Shown here: in pieces, positions 40,000-49,782 of the stretch
Layout of the letters: the number at the start of each line of letters is the position of its first letter
Numbering within the stretch: the first letter of the stretch is position 1
NCBI GenBank assembly: GCA_949358305.1
Contig: OX442314.1
Coordinates: 41,982,581-42,046,580, forward strand
Length of the DNA stretch: 64,000 nucleotides
Source of the DNA: Strigamia acuminata
Lineage: Eukaryota > Arthropoda > Chilopoda > Geophilomorpha > Linotaeniidae
Reading direction: 5' to 3'
The notes under the pieces: model-generated
Databases searched by the model: none
Told to the model about the DNA's origin: nothing
The model's input: only the letters and a program-made list of their open reading frames with translations
Translations under genes and position numbers: made by a program

Positions 40000-42900
40000 T
40001 CAATCCCGATATCGGATCGGTAAAACGTGATTTCTCGAAGGTCTATTTGAGTCCGAATTTGGTTTTGGTCGAGCCGTCGTGGGTTTTTGTGAATCCACTT
40101 GTGGCAACAGCAAGGGTTTTATTCTTTTTGGTTTCCCAAAAGGTTTTACTGGTGTTGGCAACTTAGTTGCGATACCAGATTCCGTTGGTTGCACTGGAGT
40201 TGGCAATATTGTTGCTGTTCCAGTGTCCACAGGTTGGTTTTCAAGAACTTCTTCATCTTCCTTATCTAAAATGGGCCATTCAGCCTTTTCTTCTGAGGGG
40301 ATGAATCTCCTGAGTTTTACAATGTTGTGTGTACCCCTCGCTTGCAAAGTTATTGGTTTCGCAAGGGCATACGCATTGTTGTTAAAGACTTTAGTTATTA
40401 CATAAGGTCCTTCAAAGCGATCCTCAAGGGACGCAGCATATCGATTAGCAGCATTGGACAATGGGTGGGTCTTTAGTAGAACCAAATCTCCAATTTCGAA
40501 CTTATCGTCGCTGCGGTGTTGATCGTAGTAAGTTTTCTGTTTTGCTTGGGCCAGACTCTTATTTTTAAGAGCTGCAGCAATCAGAGTACGGTGTCTAGCG
40601 ACTAGCATTCTGACAGCGTCGTAGGGCCTATTTGGGTCGAATGGGGTGTCATAAGACACATCTCGATTATCCCAAAATGGTCGTAATTCCCTGCCATACG
40701 TCAGCATTGCTGGTGTAAAACCGGTAGACACATTTGGGGCAGAGTGCAAAGCAAAATTTATCTGGTCAATGCATCTGTCCCAGTGATCGTGCTCAAATGT
40801 AAAAATTCGAAGCATAATCTTGATATTCCTGTTTACGCGTTCAGTCAGGTTAGTCTGGGGATGGTAAGGCGTTGCTTTAATTGGTACAACCCCTGCATCG
40901 TCACAGAGAGTCTGAAACACGTCAGAAATGAATTGGGGGCCATTATCGCTCAACATGAAACGAGGGCACCCATGACAGCTGAAAAATCGTTTTAAAATTG
41001 GTGCAATTGCAGTCATTTTAGCGGATCTCAGCGGTGTAGCTTCCATCCAGCCGGTGGCATAATCCACCACAACTAGAATGAAGCGATTTCTGTTCGAGGT
41101 TCTAGGTAATGGACCTATTAGATCGATTCCTATCTTCTCAAAACGACCAATTTTTGGAGAAGTTGGGACCATCAATCCCTTTGGTTTTCTCTGAATCGGT
41201 TTGCAGCGTTGGCAGCGATTGCAGCTTGCTACATGAAGTTTTACTTCTTTTTGCATGCCAGGCCAGAAATAAACTCTTTTCAATCGCTCTAGAGTTACTT
41301 CAACTCCTCCGTGACCAGCCATCGGATGGTCGTGAATTAGTTGAAGTGCTGCGAGTTGCAGAGATGGTGGAATAAAGATTTTAAATCCAATTCCCAAATC
41401 CTCTTCCTCCACAAAGAAATCAGTTTTAAAAGGTGCATAAATAATAAGCATTCCTTTTCTAGTGAGTGTGCAGTCGTACTGCCTTTCTTCCAAGAACTTA
41501 GGAAGTTCTGGTCGAGGTTGTCCATCATCCAATTCCAACCATTCGATTAGTTTTGAAAGATGTTTATCTGCACGCTGCTGTAATATAATGTTCTCGAAAG
41601 ACATCGGGTAATCGGTCTCATTGGTGAGATATGCCAGAGCAACAGGCTCTATAATCTCAGTTAGAGTTGCTTTCCCTTCTAATGGATTGCCATTATCAAG
41701 AGAGACTCTGGATAAGGCATCTGCGACTTGATTGTCGGTGCCTTTCCGGTACTTGATGGTGAAATTTTCATTCTGCAATTTCATTGCCCACCTAGCCAGT
41801 CTTCCAGCTGGATTTTCCATTGTCATGAGAAATCTCAGAGCATGATGGTCAGTCTCAACTTGGTACTCAGAATATTCAATGTATGGCTTGAACTTATCAA
41901 CCGCCCAAACCACAGCTAAACATTCCAAATCGGTGGTGCTGTAGTTGTTTTCCGCGCCTTGCAGAGTTCTGCTGGCGTACGCAACTGGTCTTAAAGCACC
42001 ATGGTCATCAATTTGCATGAGGACAGCTCCGAGCCCGCCGCCACTAGCATCTGTATGGATGGTGAAGTTGCGTGCGAAATCAGGCAGAGGCAGCATAATT
42101 CCTTTTGCAAGTTGATTTTTCAAATATTCGAAGGCAACATTGCATTCTTCAGACCATTCCCATTTTGTATCTTTCTTTAGAAGGGCAAAGAATGGTTTTT
42201 GAGTAATACTCAATTTTGGAATTAGAGCAGCATAGAAACCCACCATTCCAATAAAACGCTGAAGTTGTTTTATACTGGAAGGGGTCGGATAATTTAAAAT
42301 TGCTTCCACTTTGTCGTTGTTTGGGCTGTAACTCCCATTTGACATCGTGAAACCAAGAAAATTTAGTTCTTCTGGGCAAATAAATGACTTTGACGGACTC
42401 GCTGTCAATTTATTTTTGTCTAATTTTGACAATATGTCATCTAAATGCTGAAGGTGTTCTTCAAATGAGTCGCTAAAGATGATAATATCATCGAGGTAAG
42501 CGAGTGCCCACTTGTGTTGTGCAGTTCCAAGAACTTGATCCATCATTCTCTGAAACGCACTGGGTGCATTGCACAGTCCGAAAGGCATACGAGTAAACTG
42601 GTATGTTCCATCAGAAGTAGAAAAAGCAGTTTTCTTCTTGTCACTTGGTTTAAGTTTTATTTGGTAATAACCTTTAGTTAAATCCAAAGTAGAAAAGAAC
42701 TTTTTTCCACCTAAACAGGCCAAAATCATAGAAATTGAGGGCATCTGATAGACGTCCTTAATTGTGATTTTATTTAGCCAGCGAAAGTCAATACAGAGGC
42801 GGTACCCTCCGTCTTTCTTTGCAACAATCACGGGGGGATTTTTATAACTCCCCTCGCAAGGTTCGGCCCAACCATCTCTCAGCAATTCGGCAACCAATTC

Positions 42901-43710
42901 GCGATAAATCTCAGCTTTCTTGGGATTCATTGGTCGGTCTTTGCATCGAAATGAAGGCGCATCTCCAGTCGGAATTGGATGTTCCAACGTGGGGTGGCAG
43001 CCAGCTTTGTCACTAAACACATGTCTGTATTTTTCTACAAGAGTTAAGATTTGAGATCTCTGCCTTGGTGACAAATTGCTTTTTGCTAACAGTCTCTGGC
43101 TCAAATCAGCCGTGGAGACAGAAGGTGACTTTGATTCTGCAACCAAAGCATCCCATCGATCCATTATTGCATTTCCAAGTTCTTCAGGCGATGGTGGGTC
43201 GTCGAAGGGAAATGTGTCATGTGGAAAATCAAGAAAGAAATATTCTCGATCTGTTAGATTGAGAACAATCCTATTTTCGATAATCCAAGAGCAACCTAAT
43301 AATATAAATTTGGAAGCTGATGGAAGAACAGTAAATGTCACAGGGATTTCACCACCCCGCCACTTGAGTGGCAATGTGATTGTTCCGATTGGACGTGTTG
43401 GTCTATCGCCAGTGTATACAACTCGATTTTCTAAAAATGGAGTCATAAAGTGCAAGAGGTTTAGCTTTTTAAGCATTCCTCCGCTGATGTACCTATGGGT
43501 TGCCCCAGTATCCATCAGAGCGGTGACTTTTAAGCCGTTTAGTGTTGCTTTGAAGTAAGGCAGGGGAGTAATACTCTTTCCTGTCTTTAAAGCAACGTTA
43601 ACATGATCGATTTCAGGTTCTGTGGAAAAAACCACGCGAGGATCTGGCTCTGTGGATGAAATGTCATCAAATAGCGCATCCTCCATGTCTTCTTCCATTG
43701 GAATCAACAC
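40000..43710 (-). CDS. Gypsy-2 pol polyprotein
   Basis: About 1236 aa. Domains: aspartic protease (LMDTGATHRYIS, about 65), reverse transcriptase (FTRMPFGLCNAPSAFQ; YLDDIIIF about 403), RNase H (HTDASGGGLG, about 553), integrase zinc domain (HDHPMAGHGG...CNRCQRCKP, about 795), DDE core (GIDLIGP about 861, SDNGPQF about 917, NLTERVNRN about 955) and a basic/proline-rich tail. All catalytic motifs are present. The frame is -1 relative to gag and stays open upstream to the gag stop at ACCCCCGAGTAA, so a frameshift is likely, but the slippery site is not a canonical heptamer. Confidence 0.97.
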   Translation of the reverse strand: MLIPMEEDMEDALFDDISSTEPDPRVVFSTEPEIDHVNVALKTGKSITPLPYFKATLNGLKVTALMDTGATHRYISGGMLKKLNLLHFMTPFLENRVVYTGDRPTRPIGTITLPLKWRGGEIPVTFTVLPSASKFILLGCSWIIENRIVLNLTDREYFFLDFPHDTFPFDDPPSPEELGNAIMDRWDALVAESKSPSVSTADLSQRLLAKSNLSPRQRSQILTLVEKYRHVFSDKAGCHPTLEHPIPTGDAPSFRCKDRPMNPKKAEIYRELVAELLRDGWAEPCEGSYKNPPVIVAKKDGGYRLCIDFRWLNKITIKDVYQMPSISMILACLGGKKFFSTLDLTKGYYQIKLKPSDKKKTAFSTSDGTYQFTRMPFGLCNAPSAFQRMMDQVLGTAQHKWALAYLDDIIIFSDSFEEHLQHLDDILSKLDKNKLTASPSKSFICPEELNFLGFTMSNGSYSPNNDKVEAILNYPTPSSIKQLQRFIGMVGFYAALIPKLSITQKPFFALLKKDTKWEWSEECNVAFEYLKNQLAKGIMLPLPDFARNFTIHTDASGGGLGAVLMQIDDHGALRPVAYASRTLQGAENNYSTTDLECLAVVWAVDKFKPYIEYSEYQVETDHHALRFLMTMENPAGRLARWAMKLQNENFTIKYRKGTDNQVADALSRVSLDNGNPLEGKATLTEIIEPVALAYLTNETDYPMSFENIILQQRADKHLSKLIEWLELDDGQPRPELPKFLEERQYDCTLTRKGMLIIYAPFKTDFFVEEEDLGIGFKIFIPPSLQLAALQLIHDHPMAGHGGVEVTLERLKRVYFWPGMQKEVKLHVASCNRCQRCKPIQRKPKGLMVPTSPKIGRFEKIGIDLIGPLPRTSNRNRFILVVVDYATGWMEATPLRSAKMTAIAPILKRFFSCHGCPRFMLSDNGPQFISDVFQTLCDDAGVVPIKATPYHPQTNLTERVNRNIKIMLRIFTFEHDHWDRCIDQINFALHSAPNVSTGFTPAMLTYGRELRPFWDNRDVSYDTPFDPNRPYDAVRMLVARHRTLIAAALKNKSLAQAKQKTYYDQHRSDDKFEIGDLVLLKTHPLSNAANRYAASLEDRFEGPYVITKVFNNNAYALAKPITLQARGTHNIVKLRRFIPSEEKAEWPILDKEDEEVLENQPVDTGTATILPTPVQPTESGIATKLPTPVKPFGKPKRIKPLLLPQVDSQKPTTARPKPNSDSNRPSRNHVLPIRYRD

Positions 43711-43733
43711 AATAGTGAGAGCGCAGTCGTCAG

Positions 43734-45428
43734 TTACTCGGGGGTTTCTGTCGACTGCGACTCCTCGTTTCCCGCCATGTCAGGCCAGCCACCAAATTCA
43801 TTGGCTGCAAGCATAGCCTGCATCATGCTGTGTTGGGCAGCGGCGATTGTTTCCATTGCTGCTTTAGCGGCTTCCACTTTAAGGGGGCAATCCCTTTCAA
43901 AGTGTGCGCCACCGCAGCCCCAGCAACCGCCAACTCTTGGTTTGGTCGCATAATCTTTGAGCCTATTGCTCGGGACTAGCGCCTTCTCGTTGCCTTCTGC
44001 GGCCTTTGTTGCTGCTATCGCAGCATTTTTAGGCGCAGGGAACAGTGTTCTATTGTTTGGATTTCTCAATCCAAACGGAACAAATTTCGGTTTATCTCCA
44101 CCCGCAGCATTTGGTATTGTTACCATTTGCTGGTTGGATTTTTGAATTGGCGTAACAGTTTCTGTTTTTGCCGCCTCAATGATTGCTGCATTTGTCACAG
44201 TTTCCTGATTTATGATCGCGGCCTCCGTAGCAATGCAGGCTCTCCTGAGCGACGCCCAAGTGTTCTCTAAATTAATGGCATTTGCGACCATGTTCTTGGC
44301 CGCTGGGCGCAGAATTGCCAGCACTTTTTGAATTTGCTGGCTCTCGTGCACAGGAATAGTCAATTGAGCGTATAACTTCTCGAGTCTTATCACCACTTGG
44401 GTGGCAGACTCATGAGACAGTTGCTGTGTTTTAGCAATTTCTGCTAAAAGCAGCGCATCGCTCGGACGAAAATGGGTGATAAATTCATGTTCGAATTCCT
44501 CCCAATTCGTTTTGGCATGAGAAGAGAACCATGTGGCCGCATCTCCTCGGAAAAACTTAAACAAATGCTCAGCAAGCACTTGGTTCAGATAGGGCAAAGC
44601 AAAGCGTAGAGAACGTTTTAAATCAATAAGGAAAGACTTAGCTTTCGTTTTGTCCCCTGCAAACGCTTCAATTCCAATGGATTTGACTCGTTTACTTAGC
44701 TCTACTTCATCCATTGGTCTGGGAGCAGGCATAGCCTGGTCAGTTTTGTGAAGAAACTTTTCTCCCCAAGCCAGAAAAAGAGGATTTCCAGTCGTAGGCG
44801 TTGAGCCTGTGCTGGATCCAGAGTTTGGTGTTGTCACGGTGGGAGAAATCGTGTTTGAGATTGCAGATTGTGCTCTCAAATTCGATTGTCCAGCCGCCAC
44901 CACGCTGTCAACGATAGCTTTTTGACTAGCTATCATCTTCAACAAGCTTTCATTCGATAATTTCGTAGAGTCTAACTCCTGCAAAGCATGAGTTAACCGG
45001 TCGCTAATATCACCGAATTCCGTGCGCGTTTGCGTTAATTGACGCATAGTGCTATCCGATTTGTCTTGGAGTTCCACCAAGTGATCGGCTACTTTCAGAA
45101 GCGTGTCTTCCCACACTTCGTAGGTTGTCATATCATCGATAACTAGATTAAAGACGTTGCAAGTCGTTTCAAGCATCGCTTGATCCAACAATTTAACTTT
45201 AGGACTTGACATATCGTCGTTTGAAGAAGCAATCGAATTGTTATCCGAGTCGTTCAAATCTGAATCCGTTGCGGGTGTGAAAGAATTAGGTGCAGGAGAG
45301 TCCCACGTGGTCTTACCAGTTCTGGTCGCTGGCATTGACACAATGTGACCAAAAGCAGGACCGCAGCTTGCAAGGTGAACAAGTGGAATTAAGTCACGAC
45401 CAATGAGGAGACAGGAGATTAGGCTCAA
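43734..45428 (-). CDS. Gypsy-2 gag
   Basis: Up to 564 aa. The second ATG at about 45338 (MPATRTGKT) is a plausible alternative start because the first 30 residues overlap a purine-tract-like leader segment. A helical N-terminal half (QDKSDSTMRQLTQTRTEF) precedes the capsid-like region (LFKFFRGDAATWFSSHAKTN) and a short zinc knuckle CWGCGGAHFERDC. The knuckle spacing is CX2CX3HX4C, one residue shorter than usual. It builds the virus-like particle and precedes pol by a -1 shift. Confidence 0.93.
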   Translation of the reverse strand: MSLISCLLIGRDLIPLVHLASCGPAFGHIVSMPATRTGKTTWDSPAPNSFTPATDSDLNDSDNNSIASSNDDMSSPKVKLLDQAMLETTCNVFNLVIDDMTTYEVWEDTLLKVADHLVELQDKSDSTMRQLTQTRTEFGDISDRLTHALQELDSTKLSNESLLKMIASQKAIVDSVVAAGQSNLRAQSAISNTISPTVTTPNSGSSTGSTPTTGNPLFLAWGEKFLHKTDQAMPAPRPMDEVELSKRVKSIGIEAFAGDKTKAKSFLIDLKRSLRFALPYLNQVLAEHLFKFFRGDAATWFSSHAKTNWEEFEHEFITHFRPSDALLLAEIAKTQQLSHESATQVVIRLEKLYAQLTIPVHESQQIQKVLAILRPAAKNMVANAINLENTWASLRRACIATEAAIINQETVTNAAIIEAAKTETVTPIQKSNQQMVTIPNAAGGDKPKFVPFGLRNPNNRTLFPAPKNAAIAATKAAEGNEKALVPSNRLKDYATKPRVGGCWGCGGAHFERDCPLKVEAAKAAMETIAAAQHSMMQAMLAANEFGGWPDMAGNEESQSTETPE

Positions 45429-47535
45429 GTAGCCATTCTTGGGAGAGGGATTAGTGATGTCACTTCCCCCCCCTGGTTTCCCATTGGTAGAAAAATTAAA
45501 TTAATTCATGGAATTGATTTCCCAGAGTTCCAAGAAAATGTCAAAATTTAAAATTCCAATCATTCTCGAAAATTCCGAGATTTCCACATGTTTTTCTATT
45601 GTTTTCAGGTCGCCATCTTGATTTTTTGACAAAAAATAAAACTTTGACCAATATAAATGCCGAATTTTCTCCATTTCTGAAGAGAAACAACATTTTTTTG
45701 AAAGCAAAATAGAAATTTGTTTGGAACTAGAAGTTCTGAACCAGATCAAAATGGTCTGATTCCACAAAAACATGACTTTTGTGCTTTTCTAAAAAAGCAC
45801 GAAATCATGTCTGTAGAACTTCGAAATTTTCAAACCAGTTAATTTTATCATTGTTAGCAACAAATAACAAAATCAAACCGCGCTAGCGCGCAGACAAACC
45901 GATTCTTGATGCCTCGCAAGAAGAAACAGAGGAAGAAAGATAAGAAAATAAAAATAAAAAATTACAAAATACTGGGTGTTTTTTAATCTAAAAGACACCC
46001 AAAAAGTTCCAATTTTTAGCAGAAGGTTTTTGCAGATATTTACACTACGGGGATATTGTTGCAATCTCTTCTTCTGCCCCAAGAGACCAACAAACGCGCC
46101 CGCTCACCCCTTTCGGAGACTCATTCCAGTCTGCACGAGGCTGCCTTTCGACAGAAACGTGCCTACACTGAGATGTCTGTTCATCCCAATGAAATGGTGT
46201 TTTTTGTGGAACAGTCAGTTGCACTTAAAGTAAGAAGGAAATGCATCTTCTGTCCCTAGTCGCCTTGGGTCCCACCCTTCAGCCGCCATTGTGAAGCCAT
46301 ATCGCCCTCCATTTGACGCTGTATACAACCCGGCATTTGAGGTGATTATTACCGCTGTCAGGTGTGGAGTCCCAAGAAAACCATGAAAATCATAGATAGG
46401 GAAGTTTAGAGAAAAAGTAAAAAATGAAAAAGATGTAAAAACAACTAATTTCCAAATTACAGAGATTGCTCCAGACTGTGGTTTGAGCACAGTCCTTTAA
46501 CAAACTGCAGTAGCCCAGAAATCAAGCAAGAGTGAATAAAATTCAGAAACAAAAGTTACAGGCTAGATTCCCAATCTTTTTTCAAAGTTGGTAGCTACCT
46601 GAACGCACAGATATCGTTCCTACGCCCTAACGAACTCTCTGTGCCATTTGAGCACTTCACCATCGGTATCCCCGTACCTCCGGCAGCTCTCCCTGCTGTC
46701 CGTGTCCCAATTTCAGCAACTCTTGGGTTAAATACGTTAACTTGCAGTTGCCTACCAACCAGTACACGGGACAGGGTAGGATTATGACCGATGTGAACCC
46801 GGATGAGCGCCTTGAGCAGCCACAACGCAACCCATAAATTATGAGTCGCAACAAAAAACAAGGCAGTCTTCCCATGTGTGCGGACACTTCGCTGCCACTC
46901 GGGTCCAACTACACGCCAACTCACCGCACGTGACTGTTCCCGCGCCAGCGACCACTAAGCTAGCAACCTGCATCCAAGCGACTAAACGTCCTACAAGAAA
47001 TTTGATGTCACTCAAAGCTCAGTTCAACATCGCCTCCTCGCCCGGCCCATAATGGAACCAGTGATTGCAGCGTGGCACCTGGAATATGACCGCTTCTCCC
47101 CCGTGGGATTTGGTTTGCTGGTGGCCACCAGCGCGCCTCCTCCACGAATCGAGTTTGAATACGCTGCAGACTGTTCCATTACTTTTACTTGGGCTGCGCA
47201 CCAAGAAATAGAAATAATAAAGAAGGTTTGGAATTATATTCCCCTCCCAACCACTCAGTTTTTTAGGCTAAGCTAGAAAGGAATAGAAGACCGTTGGAAA
47301 GTGTGGCTAGTGTAAGTCCCGGCTTGCCAGTACCCAGGCAAGCTGGACATGCAAAGCCACCAATTTTTGTCTGATCAGGGTCCAATGGTCAGCGATTAGC
47401 GGCCGTTTCGCCTGCTGACCCCCTATCACAATCATGACCAAGGAAATTTCCCCCTCTAGTTGAAAGAAAAAATTCATTTAATATTGTGCTTCACACAATC
47501 AGTAAATTAGAATAGTATTCGCAAGAGAATTCAAA
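45429..47535 (-). other. Gypsy-2 5' leader, 2.1 kb
   Basis: Unusually long leader between primer site and gag. At 45464-45476 it has a copy of the element's purine tract (minus strand CCAGGGGGGGGAA). Coding-looking stretches occur on the opposite (plus) strand, for example EMSVHPNEMVFFVEQSVALK ending at GTAAGA (46231), FEHFTIGIPVPPAALPAVRV (about 46645) and MEPVIAAWHLEYDRFSPV (47052). No protein family is recognised. Confidence 0.5.
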
Positions 47536-47553
47536 ATCCTGGACGGGCCCACA
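47536..47553 (-). promoter_or_regulatory. Gypsy-2 primer-binding site, tRNA-Pro-like
   Basis: Minus strand TGTGGGCCCGTCCAGGAT, two bases inside the 5' LTR, matches the complement of the tRNA-Pro 3' end at 15 of 18 positions. Confidence 0.7.
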
Positions 47554-47555
47554 AT

Positions 47556-48178
47556 TGTGAGTGTTCGGACGGACGCCACGTGGTCGGGGGAGAGCCACGG
47601 AGGCGCTGGACGCAACACACACGATAAAACAAACCACGAAATACACGGAGACACAATATAGTTTTAGTTATGGCTTTATTAGATGTCTAGGGGTATGATT
47701 GTAGTGTCCCATAGTGTATTTCCCAAGGCGGCGGTTCCTTCGAACCGTCCCTAATCAGACCGCGTGGCACGGCGGCCATCGGCCGCCATGACACACGAGG
47801 TCGGTAATCGGTTTTGGGCCACGCCGCCGAAGTTACGGTTAACGTCCGGCGGACGTGGCGCAACTGGACGCTCAGGTCCCGGCGGGCGACATCATCGCCA
47901 CGCCGATAGTTTGGGTTATCTCAATAGCCAGTTTTGGAGGCGGTCGCAACACGACCGTTCGCCTTGCTGGTTGATCAACAACTCTCTTGTCCCTACGGGG
48001 ACCAACCACTTCCGGAAGGGCGACTTCCGGGGCCTGATCCTGCTTGACCAAAGGCCCGCAGCTCCACCTGGTTGCGGAGGACCGCAACAGGCTGCGCGAG
48101 ATACGAGAGGCGCTGGAGCTGCGCCAAGTGCATTGCCGTTGCAGTGCAGCGACCCGTGCGCAGGGGCAGCTGGTCACA
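47556..48178 (-). repeat. Gypsy-2 5' LTR
   Basis: 623 bp, same as the 3' LTR by eye; followed by TGGT at 48179-48182. Confidence 0.95.
47685..47700 (-). promoter_or_regulatory. tRNA-Pro D-arm complementary site in Gypsy-2 LTR
   Basis: The plus strand reads GTCTAGGGGTATGATT, identical over 16 nt to the tRNA-Pro D-arm as I know it, so the element RNA (minus strand) is complementary to it. It lies about 130 nt upstream of the primer site. The same stretch is kept in three diverged LTR copies (30447, 34405, 37524). Confidence 0.65.
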
Positions 48179-48182
48179 TGGT

Positions 48183-49148
48183 AATTTTGGGTTTTTTCGA
48201 ACTTATTACAAAAAAGAGCTTTTATTATCGTTCACTGCAACAATTGACATCATCTAATCAGTCAGTTTCAACAGTCCTTCGAGGCTACCGTATATACGTT
48301 GGGAGGCGTAACGATTCATTCTGTCGAGAACGATAATCGTGATTTCAGTTGGGCAACCCCGTAGTTCACGTTGATCCATGGCCGCTGAAACGCGACTTAT
48401 CTTTGTCGTGTTGGTTTGATTCAGTTTGGGTCTTTCCTATCCAACTTTTACTCCAATTTCAGTGGCGCCTCACTTTTTTTGTCAAGCAAAACGAGGTAAG
48501 TTTTTATCCATTGATGAAATCGGCTACACATCACTCGGTTCATTGTGTTCGCGCTGTTATTGTGTCAGCGCTAAAAACCTGCTTGAAAATCCCGAAACTT
48601 TTTTATTTTTACTTTTTTAATATTTAATTATGATTGTTGTTGTTTTAATGTCTTAATGGTCTCGCACCTTTTTGACAAATGTGCAGTTTTTATTATTTTT
48701 TTTAATACTTCGACGATTTTCTGATTAATTTCGGTATTTATTATTTTTTCTTTTCAGTCTTTTTGGGATGAAATTCATCGCTGCATCTCGAAGTTGTTCT
48801 CATCTGTTGTGACCAATCTCGCATTCAAGTCATCACATTTACTAAGTTTACATGGTCACAGTTTCATGAGTGAAAAATCCGAATTTTCTGTAAAATTGAT
48901 GCGCTCGTTTCATCGCGTAAAGCACACGCAAATTAGATGAACAAAGTTTAATTTTTTACGAATTGGTGTGTGTCCTGTTTTCCAGAAAAATAAAATTTTA
49001 GTCTTCACTAACCACCGAAGACCGCATCCATGTAAACTTAGTAATTGAAAAAAATCATTCACAGAAGACCAGGAATACGTGATTGGTTGTCATTTCAAAA
49101 AATCATGGTGCATATAATTGTCAAAAGCCGTAACTAGTTCAAATTGCT
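48183..49148. other. no gene seen
   Basis: AT-rich sequence right of Gypsy-2 with short open frames only. Nothing is recognised. Confidence 0.5.
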
Positions 49149-49782
49149 TTAATGGGGGTGTAAAATCCAACTCTCTACCTCCACGTGGTCACCCCTGGAT
49201 AAACTGACGACAATACCTACTTGTCTCGGTGGAACCAGAAGAGAGCTCTGGTTGTTTAATAAGTTGTGTTGTATTTTAAACTCGCATTCTTTCCTGAGAG
49301 TGGCATCTACATTTTTCAATGTATTGTTAGCCCACATTCCTTTCTTTCATGAATGTGGCATTTACATTTTTTGTGGTGCTTGCTCCGACGTTTACGTCTC
49401 TATCGTCGCGGGGAGGAGTTCGTAGTGCCATTCGCATGGCACTAAGCGTGGCGGTGACCGTAGCTCGCATATCTGGAGTGGAGACCGTTTTGGTAGTCAC
49501 TGTGCGTTGGCTATGTTCAATTAGCGCGTGAGTCCACTCTCGTCGGAGGTCACAACCGGCCAGCCTCCATCTATAGTAAAATTCGCAACTTCTGCTTCTT
49601 GAATTCATCCATCTCTGCAGCTGTTGCTGGGATTGGGGTTTCCTGACACCTGTGGGCAGAGAAGGTGTCAGTGGGCAGACCACATGGTTGGTGAAACTCA
49701 GTTGTGACAATATGGAATTCACAGTTTGTCTGTATGAAGTTAAAGGAACAGCTGAATTCGTTGTCAAAGTAATAATAGCCAA
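49149..49782 (-). other. unrecognised open frames with a duplicated unit
   Basis: Two adjacent minus-strand frames (151 aa to 49327 and 62 aa to 49149) contain a diverged repeat: KNVNATFMKERNVG and KNVDATLRKECEF. The upstream part is Arg/Thr/Ser rich. No domain is recognised, and an uninterrupted gene cannot be built. It may be a gene remnant. Confidence 0.3.

Larger units (their letters stand above)
37395..48178 (-). mobile_element. Gypsy-2, complete Ty3/Gypsy LTR retrotransposon
   Basis: 10.8 kb with two 623-bp LTRs that look the same by eye and a 4-bp duplication TGGT (37391-37394 and 48179-48182), so insertion is recent. Element order on the minus strand: 5' LTR 47556-48178, primer site, a 2.1-kb leader, gag, pol, a third gene, polypurine tract, 3' LTR 37395-38017. 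All genes are open, so this copy could be active. Older relatives of its LTR lie at 30451, 34275 and 35990. Confidence 0.95.
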
